Shown: piece after piece, positions 16,184-25,433 of the stretch
How the letters are laid out: the number at the start of each line of letters is the position of its first letter
Position numbering within the stretch: position 1 is the stretch's first letter
Source of the DNA: Barnesiella sp. WM24
GTDB taxonomy: Bacteria > Bacteroidota > Bacteroidia > Bacteroidales > Muribaculaceae
NCBI RefSeq assembly: GCF_004570975.1
Contig: NZ_SPPC01000001.1
Span: 186,001-250,000, forward strand
Direction: 5' to 3'
Length of the DNA stretch: 64,000 nt
Position numbers and translations under genes: made by a program
Notes under the pieces: generated by a model
Told to the model about the DNA's origin: nothing
The model's database searches: none
The model's input: only the letters and a program-made list of their open reading frames with translations

Positions 16184-17737
16184 ATGAGCACACAGCTTGA
16201 AAAAGTCCAGGAGCTGATCGCCTTGCGCGAACAGGCTCGTATCGGCGGTGGTGAAAAAGCCATCCAGAAGCAACACGACAAAGGCAAATACACAGCACGC
16301 GAGCGTATAGCCCAGCTGCTTGACGAAGGTTCCTTTGAAGAGCTTGACATGTTTGTCCGTCACCGTTGCACCAACTTCGGACAAGAAAAGAAGAGCTATC
16401 TCGGCGACGGCGTAGTGACCGGCTACGGTACAATCGACGGCCGTCTCGTCTATGTATTCGCACAGGACTTCACCGTATTCGGTGGTTCTCTGTCAGAGAC
16501 AATGGCACTAAAGATATGCAAGGTCATGGACATGGCTATGAAGATGGGCGCACCCGTCATCGGCCTTAACGACTCAGGAGGCGCACGTATCCAGGAAGGT
16601 ATCAACGCGCTTGCCGGATATGCCGAAATCTTCCAGCGCAACATCATGGCGTCAGGTGTGATACCCCAGATTTCAGGTATCCTCGGACCCTGCGCAGGTG
16701 GTGCGGTATACTCTCCCGCCCTCACTGACTTCACCATCATGACAAAGGGCATCTCCTACATGTTCCTTACCGGACCGAAGGTAGTGAAGACCGTGACCGG
16801 TGAAGATGTGACCCAGGAGGCTCTCGGTGGAGCGGAAGTACACGCTTGCAAGAGCGGTGTGGCTCACTTCGCGGCCGAAGACGGCGAGGAAGCCCTCAAA
16901 ATCATCCGCAAGCTTTTCAGCTACATTCCCCAGAACAATCTTGAGGAGCCCCCGTTGGTTGAATGTACCGACCCGATTGACCGTCTGGAAGACTCGCTCA
17001 ACGAAATCGTACCTGACAGCGCCACCAAGCCCTACAACATGTATGAGGTAATCGGTGCAATCGTCGACAACGGAGAATTCCTTGAAATACAAAGCAACTA
17101 CGCTAAAAACCTCATCATCGGCTTCGCCCGCATGAACGGACAGTCGGTAGGTATCGTGGCAAACCAGCCCAAATACCTTGCAGGCGTGCTCGACAGCAAC
17201 GCTTCTCGCAAGGGAGCCCGCTTTGTACGCTTCTGCGACGCGTTCAATATCCCCCTCGTGACCCTCGTCGACGTACCGGGCTTCCTTCCCGGCACCGGAC
17301 AGGAATACAACGGAGTCATACTCCACGGCGCGAAGCTGCTCTACGCCTACGGCGAGGCTACTGTGCCCAAGGTGACTGTGACTCTGCGCAAGAGCTACGG
17401 TGGAAGCCATATCGTGATGAGCTGCAAGCAGCTTAGAGGCGACATGAACTACGCTTGGCCTACAGCTGAGATTGCCGTAATGGGTGGCGCAGGCGCCGTA
17501 GAGGTACTTTATGCACGCGAGGCAAAAGAGGCTGAAGATCCCGCAAAGGTGCTTGCCGAGAAGGAAGCGGAATACAACAAGCTGTTCTGCAACCCCTACA
17601 ACGCAGCAAAATATGGCTACATCGACGATGTAATCGAGCCGCGCAACACGCGTTTCCGCGTAATCCGCGCCCTTCAGCAGCTTGCAACCAAGAAAGTGGT
17701 CAACCCCGCCAAGAAACATGGCAACATACCTCTTTAA
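16184..17737 (+). CDS. mmdA: Methylmalonyl-CoA decarboxylase alpha subunit (carboxyltransferase)
   Basis: A 517-residue acyl-CoA carboxyltransferase with two crotonase-like halves. It moves CO2 from methylmalonyl-CoA to biotin. Family hallmarks include [11 protein letters not shown] at the N-terminus, [26 protein letters not shown] with the oxyanion-hole glycines, and [14 protein letters not shown] in the second half. The same fold serves propionyl-CoA carboxylase, but the biotin carrier and the membrane beta subunit downstream show that this enzyme works as the sodium-pumping decarboxylase. It sits between mce and the gamma-like subunit. Confidence 0.96.
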   Translation: MSTQLEKVQELIALREQARIGGGEKAIQKQHDKGKYTARERIAQLLDEGSFEELDMFVRHRCTNFGQEKKSYLGDGVVTGYGTIDGRLVYVFAQDFTVFGGSLSETMALKICKVMDMAMKMGAPVIGLNDSGGARIQEGINALAGYAEIFQRNIMASGVIPQISGILGPCAGGAVYSPALTDFTIMTKGISYMFLTGPKVVKTVTGEDVTQEALGGAEVHACKSGVAHFAAEDGEEALKIIRKLFSYIPQNNLEEPPLVECTDPIDRLEDSLNEIVPDSATKPYNMYEVIGAIVDNGEFLEIQSNYAKNLIIGFARMNGQSVGIVANQPKYLAGVLDSNASRKGARFVRFCDAFNIPLVTLVDVPGFLPGTGQEYNGVILHGAKLLYAYGEATVPKVTVTLRKSYGGSHIVMSCKQLRGDMNYAWPTAEIAVMGGAGAVEVLYAREAKEAEDPAKVLAEKEAEYNKLFCNPYNAAKYGYIDDVIEPRNTRFRVIRALQQLATKKVVNPAKKHGNIPL

Positions 17738-17755
17738 ACAAATCCTTCAAAAGCA

Positions 17756-18676
17756 ATGAAGAAGAAATTATCAATATTGCTCATAGCCCTCGTAGGATGC
17801 GCGGTGGCAGTAAGCGCCCAAGGACGCCGCGGACTGCGTATCAACGAGGTCATGGTGCAAAACGACAGCAACTACGTCGACGACTACGGCTTGCATCACG
17901 CATGGATCGAGCTGTACAACTCGACCTATGCCCCGATGGAGATATCAAGCGTGTATCTGTCCAACGACCCGGCACAACCCAAAAAGTATCCCGTGCCCCT
18001 TGGCGATGTAAACACCGAGATTCCACCCCGCCAGCACGTGGTGTTCTGGGCCGACGGAGAGCCTAACAAAGGCACCTTCCACTTGAATTTCAAGCTCGTT
18101 CCGGGTCAGGACAACTGGATTGGAGTGTATGACGCCAATGGTGTCACCCTTATCGACTCCATCACAGTGCCCGCCTCGCTTATCGCCAACCAGAGCTATG
18201 CCCGCGTCAACGACGGCGAGGGAAGCGGCAAGGAAGCGTGGGGTGTGCGCGACGGCTCTGCCGAAGCCTACATAACCCCGAGCAGCAACAACAAGATTAT
18301 CGACACCAACTCCAAAGTGGAAATGTTTGCCGAGACCGACGGAAATGGATTCGGTCTGACACTCATGGCTATGTGTATAGTATTCTCGGCGCTTCTGCTG
18401 CTGAGCCTGTCATTCTACGCCATCAACCGCATAGGAGCCAGAATCTCTACCCGTAACAAAGCGCGCTCCCACGGCTTGGAGACCAAGTCCATGCCTAGGG
18501 ATGAAAGACCGGAACATGACTCGGGTGAGGAGATCGCAGCAATCGTCATGGCACTTCAGGAACATCTTAACGCCCATGACAAGGAAAGCACTATACTTAC
18601 CATCAACAAGGTAAGGAAGAGCTATTCTCCCTGGAGCTCAAAAATCTACGGACTCCGCGAACTCCCCCGCCGATAA
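17756..18676 (+). CDS. Lamin-tail domain fused to OadG-like gamma subunit
   Basis: A 306-residue protein in the position where the small OadG/MmdD subunit is expected. A signal peptide (MKKKLSILLIALVGC to about residue 21) is followed by an LTD-like beta domain (LRINEVMVQND, then HAWIELYNS, VYLSNDP, HVVFWADGE) up to about 190. A single transmembrane helix (about 200-222, LTLMAMCIVFSALLLLSLSF) and a charged cytoplasmic tail ending GLRELPRR follow, as in gamma subunits that hold the decarboxylase together. Canonical OadG is about 80-100 residues, so the outer domain is a large addition facing the periplasm. Assignment as gamma subunit rests on the membrane part and operon position. Confidence 0.8.
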   Translation: MKKKLSILLIALVGCAVAVSAQGRRGLRINEVMVQNDSNYVDDYGLHHAWIELYNSTYAPMEISSVYLSNDPAQPKKYPVPLGDVNTEIPPRQHVVFWADGEPNKGTFHLNFKLVPGQDNWIGVYDANGVTLIDSITVPASLIANQSYARVNDGEGSGKEAWGVRDGSAEAYITPSSNNKIIDTNSKVEMFAETDGNGFGLTLMAMCIVFSALLLLSLSFYAINRIGARISTRNKARSHGLETKSMPRDERPEHDSGEEIAAIVMALQEHLNAHDKESTILTINKVRKSYSPWSSKIYGLRELPRR

Positions 18677-18725
18677 TCAACCGGCAGCTTTTTATTAGTC
18701 AAATAAAAACATTACCACAAAAAAA

Positions 18726-19160
18726 ATGAAAGAATACAAATATAAAATCAACGGTAACACATATAATGTGGCAATAGGCGACATCGTTGACAACATGACT
18801 GAAGTGCTTGTCAACGGTACTCCCTACAAAGTTGAACTCGAAAAGAAAAAGGCGCCCGTGACAGTAGTTGCGCCTCATCGTCCCTCGGCTGCACCGCGCA
18901 CCGCTACAGGCGAGAAAGTAGTGGCAAAAGCCGCCGCCGGCGCTTCGGCCTACGAAGTAAAGGCTCCGCTCCCCGGAACAATACTTTCAATCAACGTAAA
19001 GCCCGGCGACGTAGTGAAGGCTGCCGACACCGTAGTCGTGCTTGAGGCGATGAAGATGGAAAATGCTATCCACGCAGGCAGAGACGGAAAAGTGTCAGGC
19101 GTTTCGGTCGCAGCCGGTGACGCTGTGCTCGAAGGTGCGGTACTTATATCTATCGAATAA
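18726..19160 (+). CDS. mmdC: Biotin carrier subunit of methylmalonyl-CoA decarboxylase
   Basis: A 144-residue biotinyl carrier protein. The biotin attachment site is EAMKM with Lys110, in a C-terminal biotinyl/lipoyl domain (about 76-144). The N-terminal segment is followed by a flexible Ala/Pro/Thr linker (HRPSAAPRTATG), as usual for swinging-arm carriers. It accepts CO2 from the alpha subunit and delivers it to the beta subunit in the membrane. It lies 49 bases after the gamma-like gene and 53 before the beta gene. Confidence 0.95.
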   Translation: MKEYKYKINGNTYNVAIGDIVDNMTEVLVNGTPYKVELEKKKAPVTVVAPHRPSAAPRTATGEKVVAKAAAGASAYEVKAPLPGTILSINVKPGDVVKAADTVVVLEAMKMENAIHAGRDGKVSGVSVAAGDAVLEGAVLISIE

Positions 19161-19213
19161 TACAAGTGACAGCAAACTACTTATAAGATTCAAATTTAAA
19201 AGCATAACCCACT

Positions 19214-20371
19214 ATGAGTTTAAACGAATTTATGGCGACCAATTTCCAGCAGTTCTGGGAGCTTACTGGCTTTGCCAACGCTACCTGGCAACATCTGGTC
19301 ATGCTCGTCGTAGGCTTGTTCTTCCTTTGGCTTGCCATCAAGAAGAACTTTGAGCCGATGTTGCTTGTGCCGATAGGATTCGGTATACTTATCGGCAACA
19401 TCCCCTTCAATGGAGCCGCCGGACTTGAAGTCGGCATCTATGAAGAGGGTTCGGTACTTAACATCCTTTACAATGGTGTAAGCGCCGGATGGTATCCCCC
19501 GCTTATATTCTTGGGAATCGGTGCGATGACCGACTTCTCCGCCCTTATCGCCAATCCGAAACTGATGCTTGTCGGCGCCGCCGCACAGTTTGGTATCTTC
19601 GGAGCCTACATGGTGGCGCTCGCCCTCGGATTTGCCCCCGACCAGGCCGGAGCCATAGCCATAATCGGTGGAGCCGACGGTCCTACAGCTATCTTCCTTT
19701 CATCAAAGCTTGCGCCCAACCTCATGGGAGCGATTGCAGTGTCGGCTTATTCCTACATGGCACTCGTGCCGCTGATTCAGCCGCCGATCATGCGACTGCT
19801 CACAACAAAAAGCGAGCGCGTAATCAAGATGAAGCCCGCACGTGCCGTGTCACAGAACGAGAAGATTATCTTCCCGATCGTCGGACTTCTGCTCACCTGC
19901 TTCGTAGTGCCTTCAGGCATTCCGCTTCTCGGCATGCTCTTCTTCGGCAACCTGCTTCGTGAGTGTGGCGTGACCAATCGCCTTGCCAAGACCGCAAGCA
20001 ACGCCCTCACCGACATCGTGACCATCCTGCTTGGAATGACCGTAGGAGCATCGACACAGGCGTCAGAGTTCCTTACACTCGACACCATCTTCATCTTCGC
20101 CTTAGGATTCATGGCATTCATCATTGCCTCTGCTTCAGGCGTGATATTTGTGAAGATATTCAACCTGTTCCTGCCGGCATCAAAGAAGCTCAACCCGCTT
20201 ATCGGTAATGCCGGTGTATCGGCTGTCCCGATGTCAGCGCGTATCTCCAACAACCTCGGTCTTGAATATGACCCCAGCAACTACCTTCTCATGCACGCCA
20301 TGGGACCGAATGTCGCAGGTGTCATCGGTTCAGCCGTGGCTGCCGGTGTGCTGCTTGGATTCCTTGCATAA
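19214..20371 (+). CDS. mmdB: Sodium-translocating decarboxylase beta subunit
   Basis: A 385-residue polytopic membrane protein of the OadB/GcdB/MmdB family. It decarboxylates carboxybiotin and exports sodium ions. Family signatures include the Gly-rich segment LVPIGFGILIGNIPF, FLGIGAMTDFSALIANP, the conserved GGADGPTAIFLSSKLAP with an Asp expected in the ion path, and the C-terminal GPNVAGVIGSAVAAG. About nine to eleven hydrophobic spans are visible. It closes the mce-mmd cluster, followed by a hairpin at 20388. The complex makes a sodium motive force while producing propionyl-CoA from methylmalonyl-CoA. Confidence 0.96.
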   Translation: MSLNEFMATNFQQFWELTGFANATWQHLVMLVVGLFFLWLAIKKNFEPMLLVPIGFGILIGNIPFNGAAGLEVGIYEEGSVLNILYNGVSAGWYPPLIFLGIGAMTDFSALIANPKLMLVGAAAQFGIFGAYMVALALGFAPDQAGAIAIIGGADGPTAIFLSSKLAPNLMGAIAVSAYSYMALVPLIQPPIMRLLTTKSERVIKMKPARAVSQNEKIIFPIVGLLLTCFVVPSGIPLLGMLFFGNLLRECGVTNRLAKTASNALTDIVTILLGMTVGASTQASEFLTLDTIFIFALGFMAFIIASASGVIFVKIFNLFLPASKKLNPLIGNAGVSAVPMSARISNNLGLEYDPSNYLLMHAMGPNVAGVIGSAVAAGVLLGFLA

Positions 20372-20387
20372 ACCATAATGAATATAC

Positions 20388-20431
20388 GCGGCGGCATTAT
20401 TTTCACCACGAGGTGACTTTAGTGCCGCCGC
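20388..20431 (+). terminator. Hairpin after mmdB
   Basis: GCGGCGGCA (20388-20396) pairs with TGCCGCCGC (20423-20431), with a second internal hairpin TCACC/GGTGA. It is placed right after the mmd operon, but there is no clear T tract, so it may be a stabilising 3' hairpin rather than a classic intrinsic terminator. Confidence 0.55.
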
Positions 20432-20595
20432 TGATTTACCGGTGACAGTCTTTAGGGTCAAGCAATTGCAATTAAAGTTAACTTCAATTCACCAAACATT
20501 TATTAACATGTGTTGCAAAAGGCACAAACCATTTGGACGCCTGCTATGTTATAATATCACTCCAATTGCAACATATGATATTTAAATGACCTATA

Positions 20596-20946
20596 ATGAT
20601 TACAAAAAAAGTAATTGACGAGCTATACCGACGCTTTCGCAAACGCCCCTCAGGCATAGAGCATCTTGACATAGGATTGCTCTTTGAATACGCGGCAGAG
20701 CATCATGACATATCTATTGACGGAGACGGAAATATTGTAATCGGCAGTATTGACGAGCATTCCCCGTTCCATAAAATATCACTTGATCGCATACACGGTT
20801 TCTATCATTTTGACGATGTGATAGCTATTGTGCTTCACAGCTCCATTATATTCCTCAACAAAAATGACAACGGGGTGAACGTACACATCAAGTTTGACAA
20901 GCCATCATTGTGGGAACGCATGAAATGGAAATTGAACAAAGGCTGA
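20596..20946 (+). CDS. Unknown 116-residue protein
   Basis: A small soluble protein that I do not recognise. It has a basic N-terminus (DELYRRFRKRPSG), a central beta-rich part (ISIDGDGNIVIG, then VIAIVLHSSIIFLN) and a lysine-rich end. No signal peptide or membrane span. It stands alone on the plus strand with no neighbour in the same unit and precedes the AT-rich island that starts at about 20983. The frame is fully open and its base use resembles neighbouring core genes, so it is probably a real gene. Confidence 0.6.
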   Translation: MITKKVIDELYRRFRKRPSGIEHLDIGLLFEYAAEHHDISIDGDGNIVIGSIDEHSPFHKISLDRIHGFYHFDDVIAIVLHSSIIFLNKNDNGVNVHIKFDKPSLWERMKWKLNKG

Positions 20947-20982
20947 TTACCCCGCGACACATCATTTTCAGAAAGAATCTAC

Positions 20983-20998
20983 ACCATCAAGACACAGA
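20983..20998. repeat. Left copy of 16-bp direct repeat flanking island
   Basis: ACCATCAAGACACAGA, identical to 23544-23559; the flanking base differs on both sides of the two copies. Confidence 0.8.
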
Positions 20999-21097
20999 CG
21001 ATAATTATACGTAATCCTATTGAGTATTTCTCCACGAATAACTCTTTGATTTCTAAAATTGAAAGTTATTTTTTTGAGTATATAGAAGATTTATCAG

Positions 21098-21136
21098 GGC
21101 GTAGCGGCACTCCCGCCGCGCTTTCGTGAATCAAAC
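21098..21136. repeat. GC-rich imperfect repeat, left copy
   Basis: Aligns without gaps with 21733-21771. The first 27 positions match at 23, including the run CCGCCGCGCTTT; the remaining 12 match at about half. The pair brackets the 181-residue unknown gene and stands out by its GC content in an AT-rich stretch. Confidence 0.5.
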
Positions 21137-21182
21137 TTAGAATTTCGGCCGTCCAGCTTCAGTCGCAAAATTCAATTATATT

Positions 21183-21728
21183 ATGAACGTAGATAGATCC
21201 CCCATTACTTATAGGCGTCCGTTACATAAGGAAACTTACTTTATGTATGGAACTTTAGATTTTCCTCACCATATTAAATCCTATATCGACAGTTATTCAT
21301 CCGAATATCAAGGTCTATCTGATGAAGCGAGACTTCTTGATTTGGGATTTGTGTTACTACGAGGCTATAACATCAAGAAAACTATTCGCGACTGGCTTAA
21401 TAACCATCCCGAAATTTCAGAGGATTCGATTGTTAGAAATATTGGTCGACTCCTATTGAAATTCCATGATGTAGATAAGTCTGAAATTTTGGCAAACATG
21501 GGTTCAATGAACCTTTCGGAAATGATTGATTACTTTAAGCCTATCCTACTGGACTGTTATAGTGAAGATAGTCAGTGGCAAATGTTTGATGACAATGATA
21601 TTGCAAGCACAACGAGAAGTATTCATGGTATTGTAGCAGGTCATTATCTGGGCAAAGTCCATCCCAACGGTAAGTGGCAGTGGACGGAATATCAACTTGA
21701 CAAGTTTGACTGGAGAGCTATTAAATAA
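21183..21728 (+). CDS. Unknown 181-residue island protein
   Basis: I do not recognise this protein. It is soluble, acidic and probably helical in the middle (EARLLDLGFVLLRGYNIKK, SDS-like polar stretches, then FHDVDKSEILANMG). A second ATG at 21243 (MYGTLDFPHH) is an equally possible start and would drop 20 residues. It has no signal peptide. The gene sits inside the AT-rich island, between two copies of a GC-rich imperfect repeat, and no partner gene is directly adjacent. It may be cargo of a small mobile unit. Confidence 0.55.
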   Translation: MNVDRSPITYRRPLHKETYFMYGTLDFPHHIKSYIDSYSSEYQGLSDEARLLDLGFVLLRGYNIKKTIRDWLNNHPEISEDSIVRNIGRLLLKFHDVDKSEILANMGSMNLSEMIDYFKPILLDCYSEDSQWQMFDDNDIASTTRSIHGIVAGHYLGKVHPNGKWQWTEYQLDKFDWRAIK

Positions 21729-21732
21729 TTAT

Positions 21733-21771
21733 GGCGTTGCAGCACCGCCGCCGCGCTTTAGTAAATTGAGT
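21733..21771. repeat. GC-rich imperfect repeat, right copy
   Basis: Partner of the segment at 21098-21136; begins five bases after the stop codon of the 181-residue gene. Confidence 0.5.
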
Positions 21772-21816
21772 CTCGGCTAAAAAAACCAATCACTTGATGC
21801 ATAATAATTTATAGAC

Positions 21817-22809
21817 ATGAAGAAATCATTAGTCCTCATTTTCCTTGTACTTTCGACTGTTCTCGCTTATTCTGCAAACGTAGAGAAGCAATACAAGAAA
21901 CTCATTGAAAATTTTGATGTTGCTGACGAAGCAAAATCGGTAACACCTATAAATACAGTAGCCTTTTGGGGCGCGGCACTTGACAATAACGAGCTTTGTG
22001 CCAAGTTCATTAAGGATTTACAAAAGAATAAAGGTGCAGAAAAAGAAGCGTTGAACAAGACTGCACAGCTTCTTCGTTTTTATCCTCAGTATGACGAGAC
22101 TATTGTTGAAAGTATGCAAGGTTTTTGCGACACTCTCCTTATAGATATGGGCATAGCGGACCTTGGTATCAAATGCTCGTTGCACATGATATATTCAGAC
22201 GAAGCAAATGCGTATACTGCACTTACTGAAGATGGCTTTGCCATGTGTATTACAACCGAATTGGCTTCTAAAAAGGGTATTACATATGAAATTCTTATGG
22301 GCTATGTCGCGCATGAATTTGCTCATGGTGCTTTGCTTCATCATGCAAGAGTTTTTTATGCACAAGCTAAAGAGCGAAGAAAAAATGAACTGCTTGGGGG
22401 TATAGCTGCCGGACTAAATGGATTAGCTGCGGGAATGGAAGCATACAACGCAGCAGCCTATGGTATTCCAACAAGTGGAACAGATTATGGCGCTACTATC
22501 GCTAATATAGGTAATGATATTAAGATTTCTACCCTTAAATATTCTTTCAAGTATTCCAGAGAGCAAGAATTTGAGGCTGACCTTTTTGCCTATCGTTTCC
22601 TTGAGCACATCGGAAAGGGAGAAGAGTTTATAAATGGTCTAAGAATCTTAGGAACAGCTTATGATGCTTTGTATGATGAATATAGCGACCATCCAACGAT
22701 TGGGTCTCGTATAGACTTCCTCAAATATGTTCAACTTCATCCCGGACTCGGAAACAAGCAAAATGCCAAGTTAAAGAAAAAGCGTAATGAACCGGAATTT
22801 GAATGGTAA
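21817..22809 (+). CDS. M48-family zinc metalloprotease, secreted
   Basis: A 330-residue metallopeptidase. A signal peptide (MKKSLVLIFLVLSTVLAYSA) directs it to the periplasm or beyond. The zinc site is HEFAH in YVAHEFAHGALLHHA (HExxH), with the third ligand expected in REQEFEADLFAYRF (ExxxD), both typical of M48. Unlike HtpX it has no obvious array of membrane spans, so it resembles the soluble BepA/LoiP type. It lies in the island with its own start region and no operon partner. The C-terminus is lysine-rich (NKQNAKLKKKRN). Confidence 0.88.
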   Translation: MKKSLVLIFLVLSTVLAYSANVEKQYKKLIENFDVADEAKSVTPINTVAFWGAALDNNELCAKFIKDLQKNKGAEKEALNKTAQLLRFYPQYDETIVESMQGFCDTLLIDMGIADLGIKCSLHMIYSDEANAYTALTEDGFAMCITTELASKKGITYEILMGYVAHEFAHGALLHHARVFYAQAKERRKNELLGGIAAGLNGLAAGMEAYNAAAYGIPTSGTDYGATIANIGNDIKISTLKYSFKYSREQEFEADLFAYRFLEHIGKGEEFINGLRILGTAYDALYDEYSDHPTIGSRIDFLKYVQLHPGLGNKQNAKLKKKRNEPEFEW

Positions 22810-22913
22810 ACTATCCAAGTGTTTATTGAATTGATGTCATATGCAATGAAATCCGAGATTATGACTGATGTAACTGATACTACTAACAGTCCATTGTTAT
22901 TCGAGCATAATGT

Positions 22914-23293
22914 ATGAGTAAGAAATCTCGTGAAATAGAAAATCAGAAACAAAGAATCTCAAAAGCAGAGAAGGAAAAGCGGCTCAATATAGTAAACTCA
23001 TGTTAAAAGTGTACTATATGTAGAGCGTGGATAAAGTATCCTTCAAAAAAACGGCATTTGAGAACGGAACATAATTTATTTCCTGAAGACATTAAATCAT
23101 ATTTTCTTAACAAAAAGGCTGCAAGAGCAGAAAAAAAAGAGAAGAAAAAATCGCAAAAGTTCTAAGAGAGGAATTTGAAAGGACTTCCGAGAAAACAGAT
23201 GATGGATTCTATAAATGTGGAGAAAAGGTGTCAGATGCTCCATTTGTCAGGATAATATACAACGCGGTCGGAACCAATAGAAGCAAACATTAA
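22914..23293 (+). pseudogene. Broken gene for a small zinc-finger-like protein
   Basis: Starting at ATG 22914, MSKKSREIENQKQRISKAE is read until an in-frame TAA at 23004-23006. Reading on in the same frame gives a C2H2-like motif (CTICRAW, then KKRHLRTEHN) and a lysine-rich helix that stops at 23163. A one-base shift in the A-rich run near 23135-23150 would join it to a further open frame (VLREEFERTSEK to a TAA at 23291-23293). The three pieces fit one protein of about 125 residues, so a premature stop plus a frameshift is the simplest reading. Sequencing error in the poly-A run could explain only the second defect. Confidence 0.55.
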
Positions 23294-23311
23294 GCTGAAC
23301 TTATATACAAT

Positions 23312-23566
23312 ATGCTTGGAGCTATTATAGGTGATCTCGCAGCCTCTACTTATTTGCGAGACAAGAATGAGTTTTATGCTCTCTTGATTGGTAAAGATGC
23401 AGCTGTTTCCGAGCTGAGCGTGGCTGTACTGTGGACAATAAAGGCAGTTTGTGAGTGGAATCATTTGAACTATGACTTACGATTAAAACAGTTTATTGCC
23501 CATTTGCGGAGTGTCCAACTGCATGAGCATACACCATCAAGAGACCATCAAGACACAGAGTCATAA
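23312..23566 (+). CDS. ADP-ribosylglycohydrolase-like N-terminal fragment
   Basis: An 84-residue frame starting MLGAIIGDLAAS, which resembles the first residues of ADP-ribosylglycohydrolases (MLGAIIGD followed by a small-residue turn). Full family members are around 250-300 residues and need an acidic metal-binding segment soon after (a TDDT-type motif), which is absent here. The C-terminal residues are encoded by the right 16-bp island repeat, so the gene may have been cut off by recombination at that repeat. Probably non-functional; it could also be an unrelated small protein. Confidence 0.4.
   Translation: MLGAIIGDLAASTYLRDKNEFYALLIGKDAAVSELSVAVLWTIKAVCEWNHLNYDLRLKQFIAHLRSVQLHEHTPSRDHQDTES
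23544..23559. repeat. Right copy of 16-bp direct repeat flanking island
   Basis: ACCATCAAGACACAGA, identical to 20983-20998. A partial copy (ACACCATCAAGA) precedes it at 23531-23542, matching 20981-20992. Confidence 0.8.
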
Positions 23567-23668
23567 AAATTAGTGAATTATAGATTTCCATTTTACATTG
23601 TTTATCACTAACTTTACCGAAATTTTATCACCGCAATACAATTGTGTATAATTTTTCAGTAAATATAT

Positions 23669-25429
23669 ATGTACAGGACTAAAACCTGCGGAGAACTCCG
23701 CCAACAGGATGCCGGCACTATTGTCACCATCGCCGGCTGGGTACAACGTGTCCGCAAGATGGGCGGCATGACATTTGTCGATGTCCGCGACCGCTACGGC
23801 ATAACCCAGGCAGTCTTTAACAATGAGACAGATGCCTCTCTATGCGAGGCTGCAAACCATCTCGGCCGCGAATTTGTAGTGCAGATTACCGGAAAGGTGG
23901 CTGAACGCTCAAGCAAAAATCCTAACATCCCTACAGGCGACATCGAGATAATCGCCGACAAGCTCAATATATTGAACCCATCGGAAGTGCCGCCGTTCAC
24001 CATCGAGGACGACACTGACGGAGGCGACGACCTGCGCATGAAATTCCGCTATCTTGACCTGCGCCGCAACTGCGTAAGAAGCAATCTTGAGCTGCGCCAC
24101 AAGATGACAATGGAAGTGCGCCGTTATCTCGACGGCAAAGGATTCCTCGAAATCGAGACCCCGATGCTCGTAGGCTCAACCCCCGAAGGCGCGCGCGACT
24201 TTGTCGTTCCCTCACGCATGAACCCGGGACAGTTCTATGCCCTCCCCCAGTCGCCCCAGACTCTCAAGCAGCTTCTGATGGTGTCAGGCATAGACCGCTA
24301 CTTCCAGATTGTAAAATGTTTCCGCGACGAAGACCTTCGTGCCGACCGTCAGCCCGAATTTACCCAGATTGACTGCGAGATGAGCTATGTGGAGCAGGAC
24401 GACATCATAAACCTCTTCGAGGGAATGGCGAAGCACCTCTTCAAGGAACTGCGCGGCGTCGAGCTGAACGAGCCGTTCATCCGCATGCCCTGGGCTGAGG
24501 CTATGCGCCTCTACGGAAGCGACAAGCCCGACCTCCGTTTCGGCATGACATTTGTCGAGCTGATGGACATAATGAAAGGTCATGGATTCGGTGTATTTGA
24601 CAACGCGGCTTATATCGGCGGAATCTGCGCCGAAGGAGCGGCAAGCTATACCCGCAAGCAGCTCGACCAGCTCACCGAATTTGTAAAACGCCCCCAGATT
24701 GGCGCGAAAGGCATGGTATATGCCCGCGTGGAAGCTGACGGCACAGTCAAGTCAAGCGTCGACAAATTCTACTCTCAGGATGTGCTCCAGAAGATGAAAG
24801 AGGCTTTCGGAGCCAAGCCCGGCGACCTCATCCTCATCCTTTCAGGCGACGACGCCATGAAGACCCGCAAGCAGCTCTGTGAGCTACGTCTTGAAATGGG
24901 ACGCCAGCTCGGACTCCGCGACAAGAACAAGTTTGCATGTCTGTGGGTGGTTGACTTCCCGATGTTTGAATGGAGCGAGGAGGAGCAGAGACTCATGGCT
25001 ATGCACCACCCGTTCACCCATCCCAAAGATGAAGACATAGCGTTACTTGACACCGACCCGGCTGCCGTACGCGCCGATGCCTACGACATGGTAATCAATG
25101 GCGTGGAAGTAGGAGGCGGCTCAATCCGTATCCACGACAGCAAGCTACAGGCAAAGATGTTTGAGATACTCGGATTCACCCCCGAACGCGCACAAGAGCA
25201 ATTTGGCTTCCTGATGAACGCGTTCAAGTATGGCGCACCGCCTCACGGTGGACTCGCCTACGGTCTTGACCGCTGGGTATCGCTCTTCGCAGGACTCGAC
25301 AGCATACGCGACTGCATCGCATTCCCGAAAAACAATTCCGGACGCGACGTTATGCTCGACGCTCCGGCAGCTCTCGACCAGAAGCAGCTTGATGAACTTG
25401 CCCTTGCCATAGAGCTACCCGAAAAGTAA
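23669..25429 (+). CDS. aspS: Aspartate-tRNA ligase
   Basis: A 586-residue class II aminoacyl-tRNA synthetase that charges tRNA-Asp. It has the N-terminal OB anticodon-binding domain ([20 protein letters not shown]), class II motif 2 ([18 protein letters not shown]), the bacterial GAD insert (about 290-410) and motif 3 ([13 protein letters not shown]). Length and order are those of the bacterial type. It is the first gene after the AT-rich island and lies four bases upstream of the Nif3-like gene, so the two are co-transcribed. No TAnnTTTG promoter is clear; TAACTTTA about 60 bases upstream is a near match. Confidence 0.98.
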   Translation: MYRTKTCGELRQQDAGTIVTIAGWVQRVRKMGGMTFVDVRDRYGITQAVFNNETDASLCEAANHLGREFVVQITGKVAERSSKNPNIPTGDIEIIADKLNILNPSEVPPFTIEDDTDGGDDLRMKFRYLDLRRNCVRSNLELRHKMTMEVRRYLDGKGFLEIETPMLVGSTPEGARDFVVPSRMNPGQFYALPQSPQTLKQLLMVSGIDRYFQIVKCFRDEDLRADRQPEFTQIDCEMSYVEQDDIINLFEGMAKHLFKELRGVELNEPFIRMPWAEAMRLYGSDKPDLRFGMTFVELMDIMKGHGFGVFDNAAYIGGICAEGAASYTRKQLDQLTEFVKRPQIGAKGMVYARVEADGTVKSSVDKFYSQDVLQKMKEAFGAKPGDLILILSGDDAMKTRKQLCELRLEMGRQLGLRDKNKFACLWVVDFPMFEWSEEEQRLMAMHHPFTHPKDEDIALLDTDPAAVRADAYDMVINGVEVGGGSIRIHDSKLQAKMFEILGFTPERAQEQFGFLMNAFKYGAPPHGGLAYGLDRWVSLFAGLDSIRDCIAFPKNNSGRDVMLDAPAALDQKQLDELALAIELPEK

Positions 25430-25433
25430 ACCG

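Larger units (their letters stand above)
20983..23559. mobile_element. AT-rich island bounded by 16-bp direct repeats
   Basis: About 2.6 kb lying between two perfect copies of a 16-bp sequence, AT-richer than both sides. It holds an unknown gene, an M48 protease gene, a broken gene and a short ADP-ribosylglycohydrolase-like fragment whose last codons lie in the right repeat. No integrase or transposase is inside, so the mechanism of arrival is unknown. A deletion or insertion between short repeats is the simplest reading. Confidence 0.45.

Noticed and set aside
16673-17719. A 348-codon open frame antisense to mmdA
   Set aside because: It mirrors a strongly conserved carboxyltransferase gene in a GC-skewed codon context; it shows no domain motif and no promoter or start signal.
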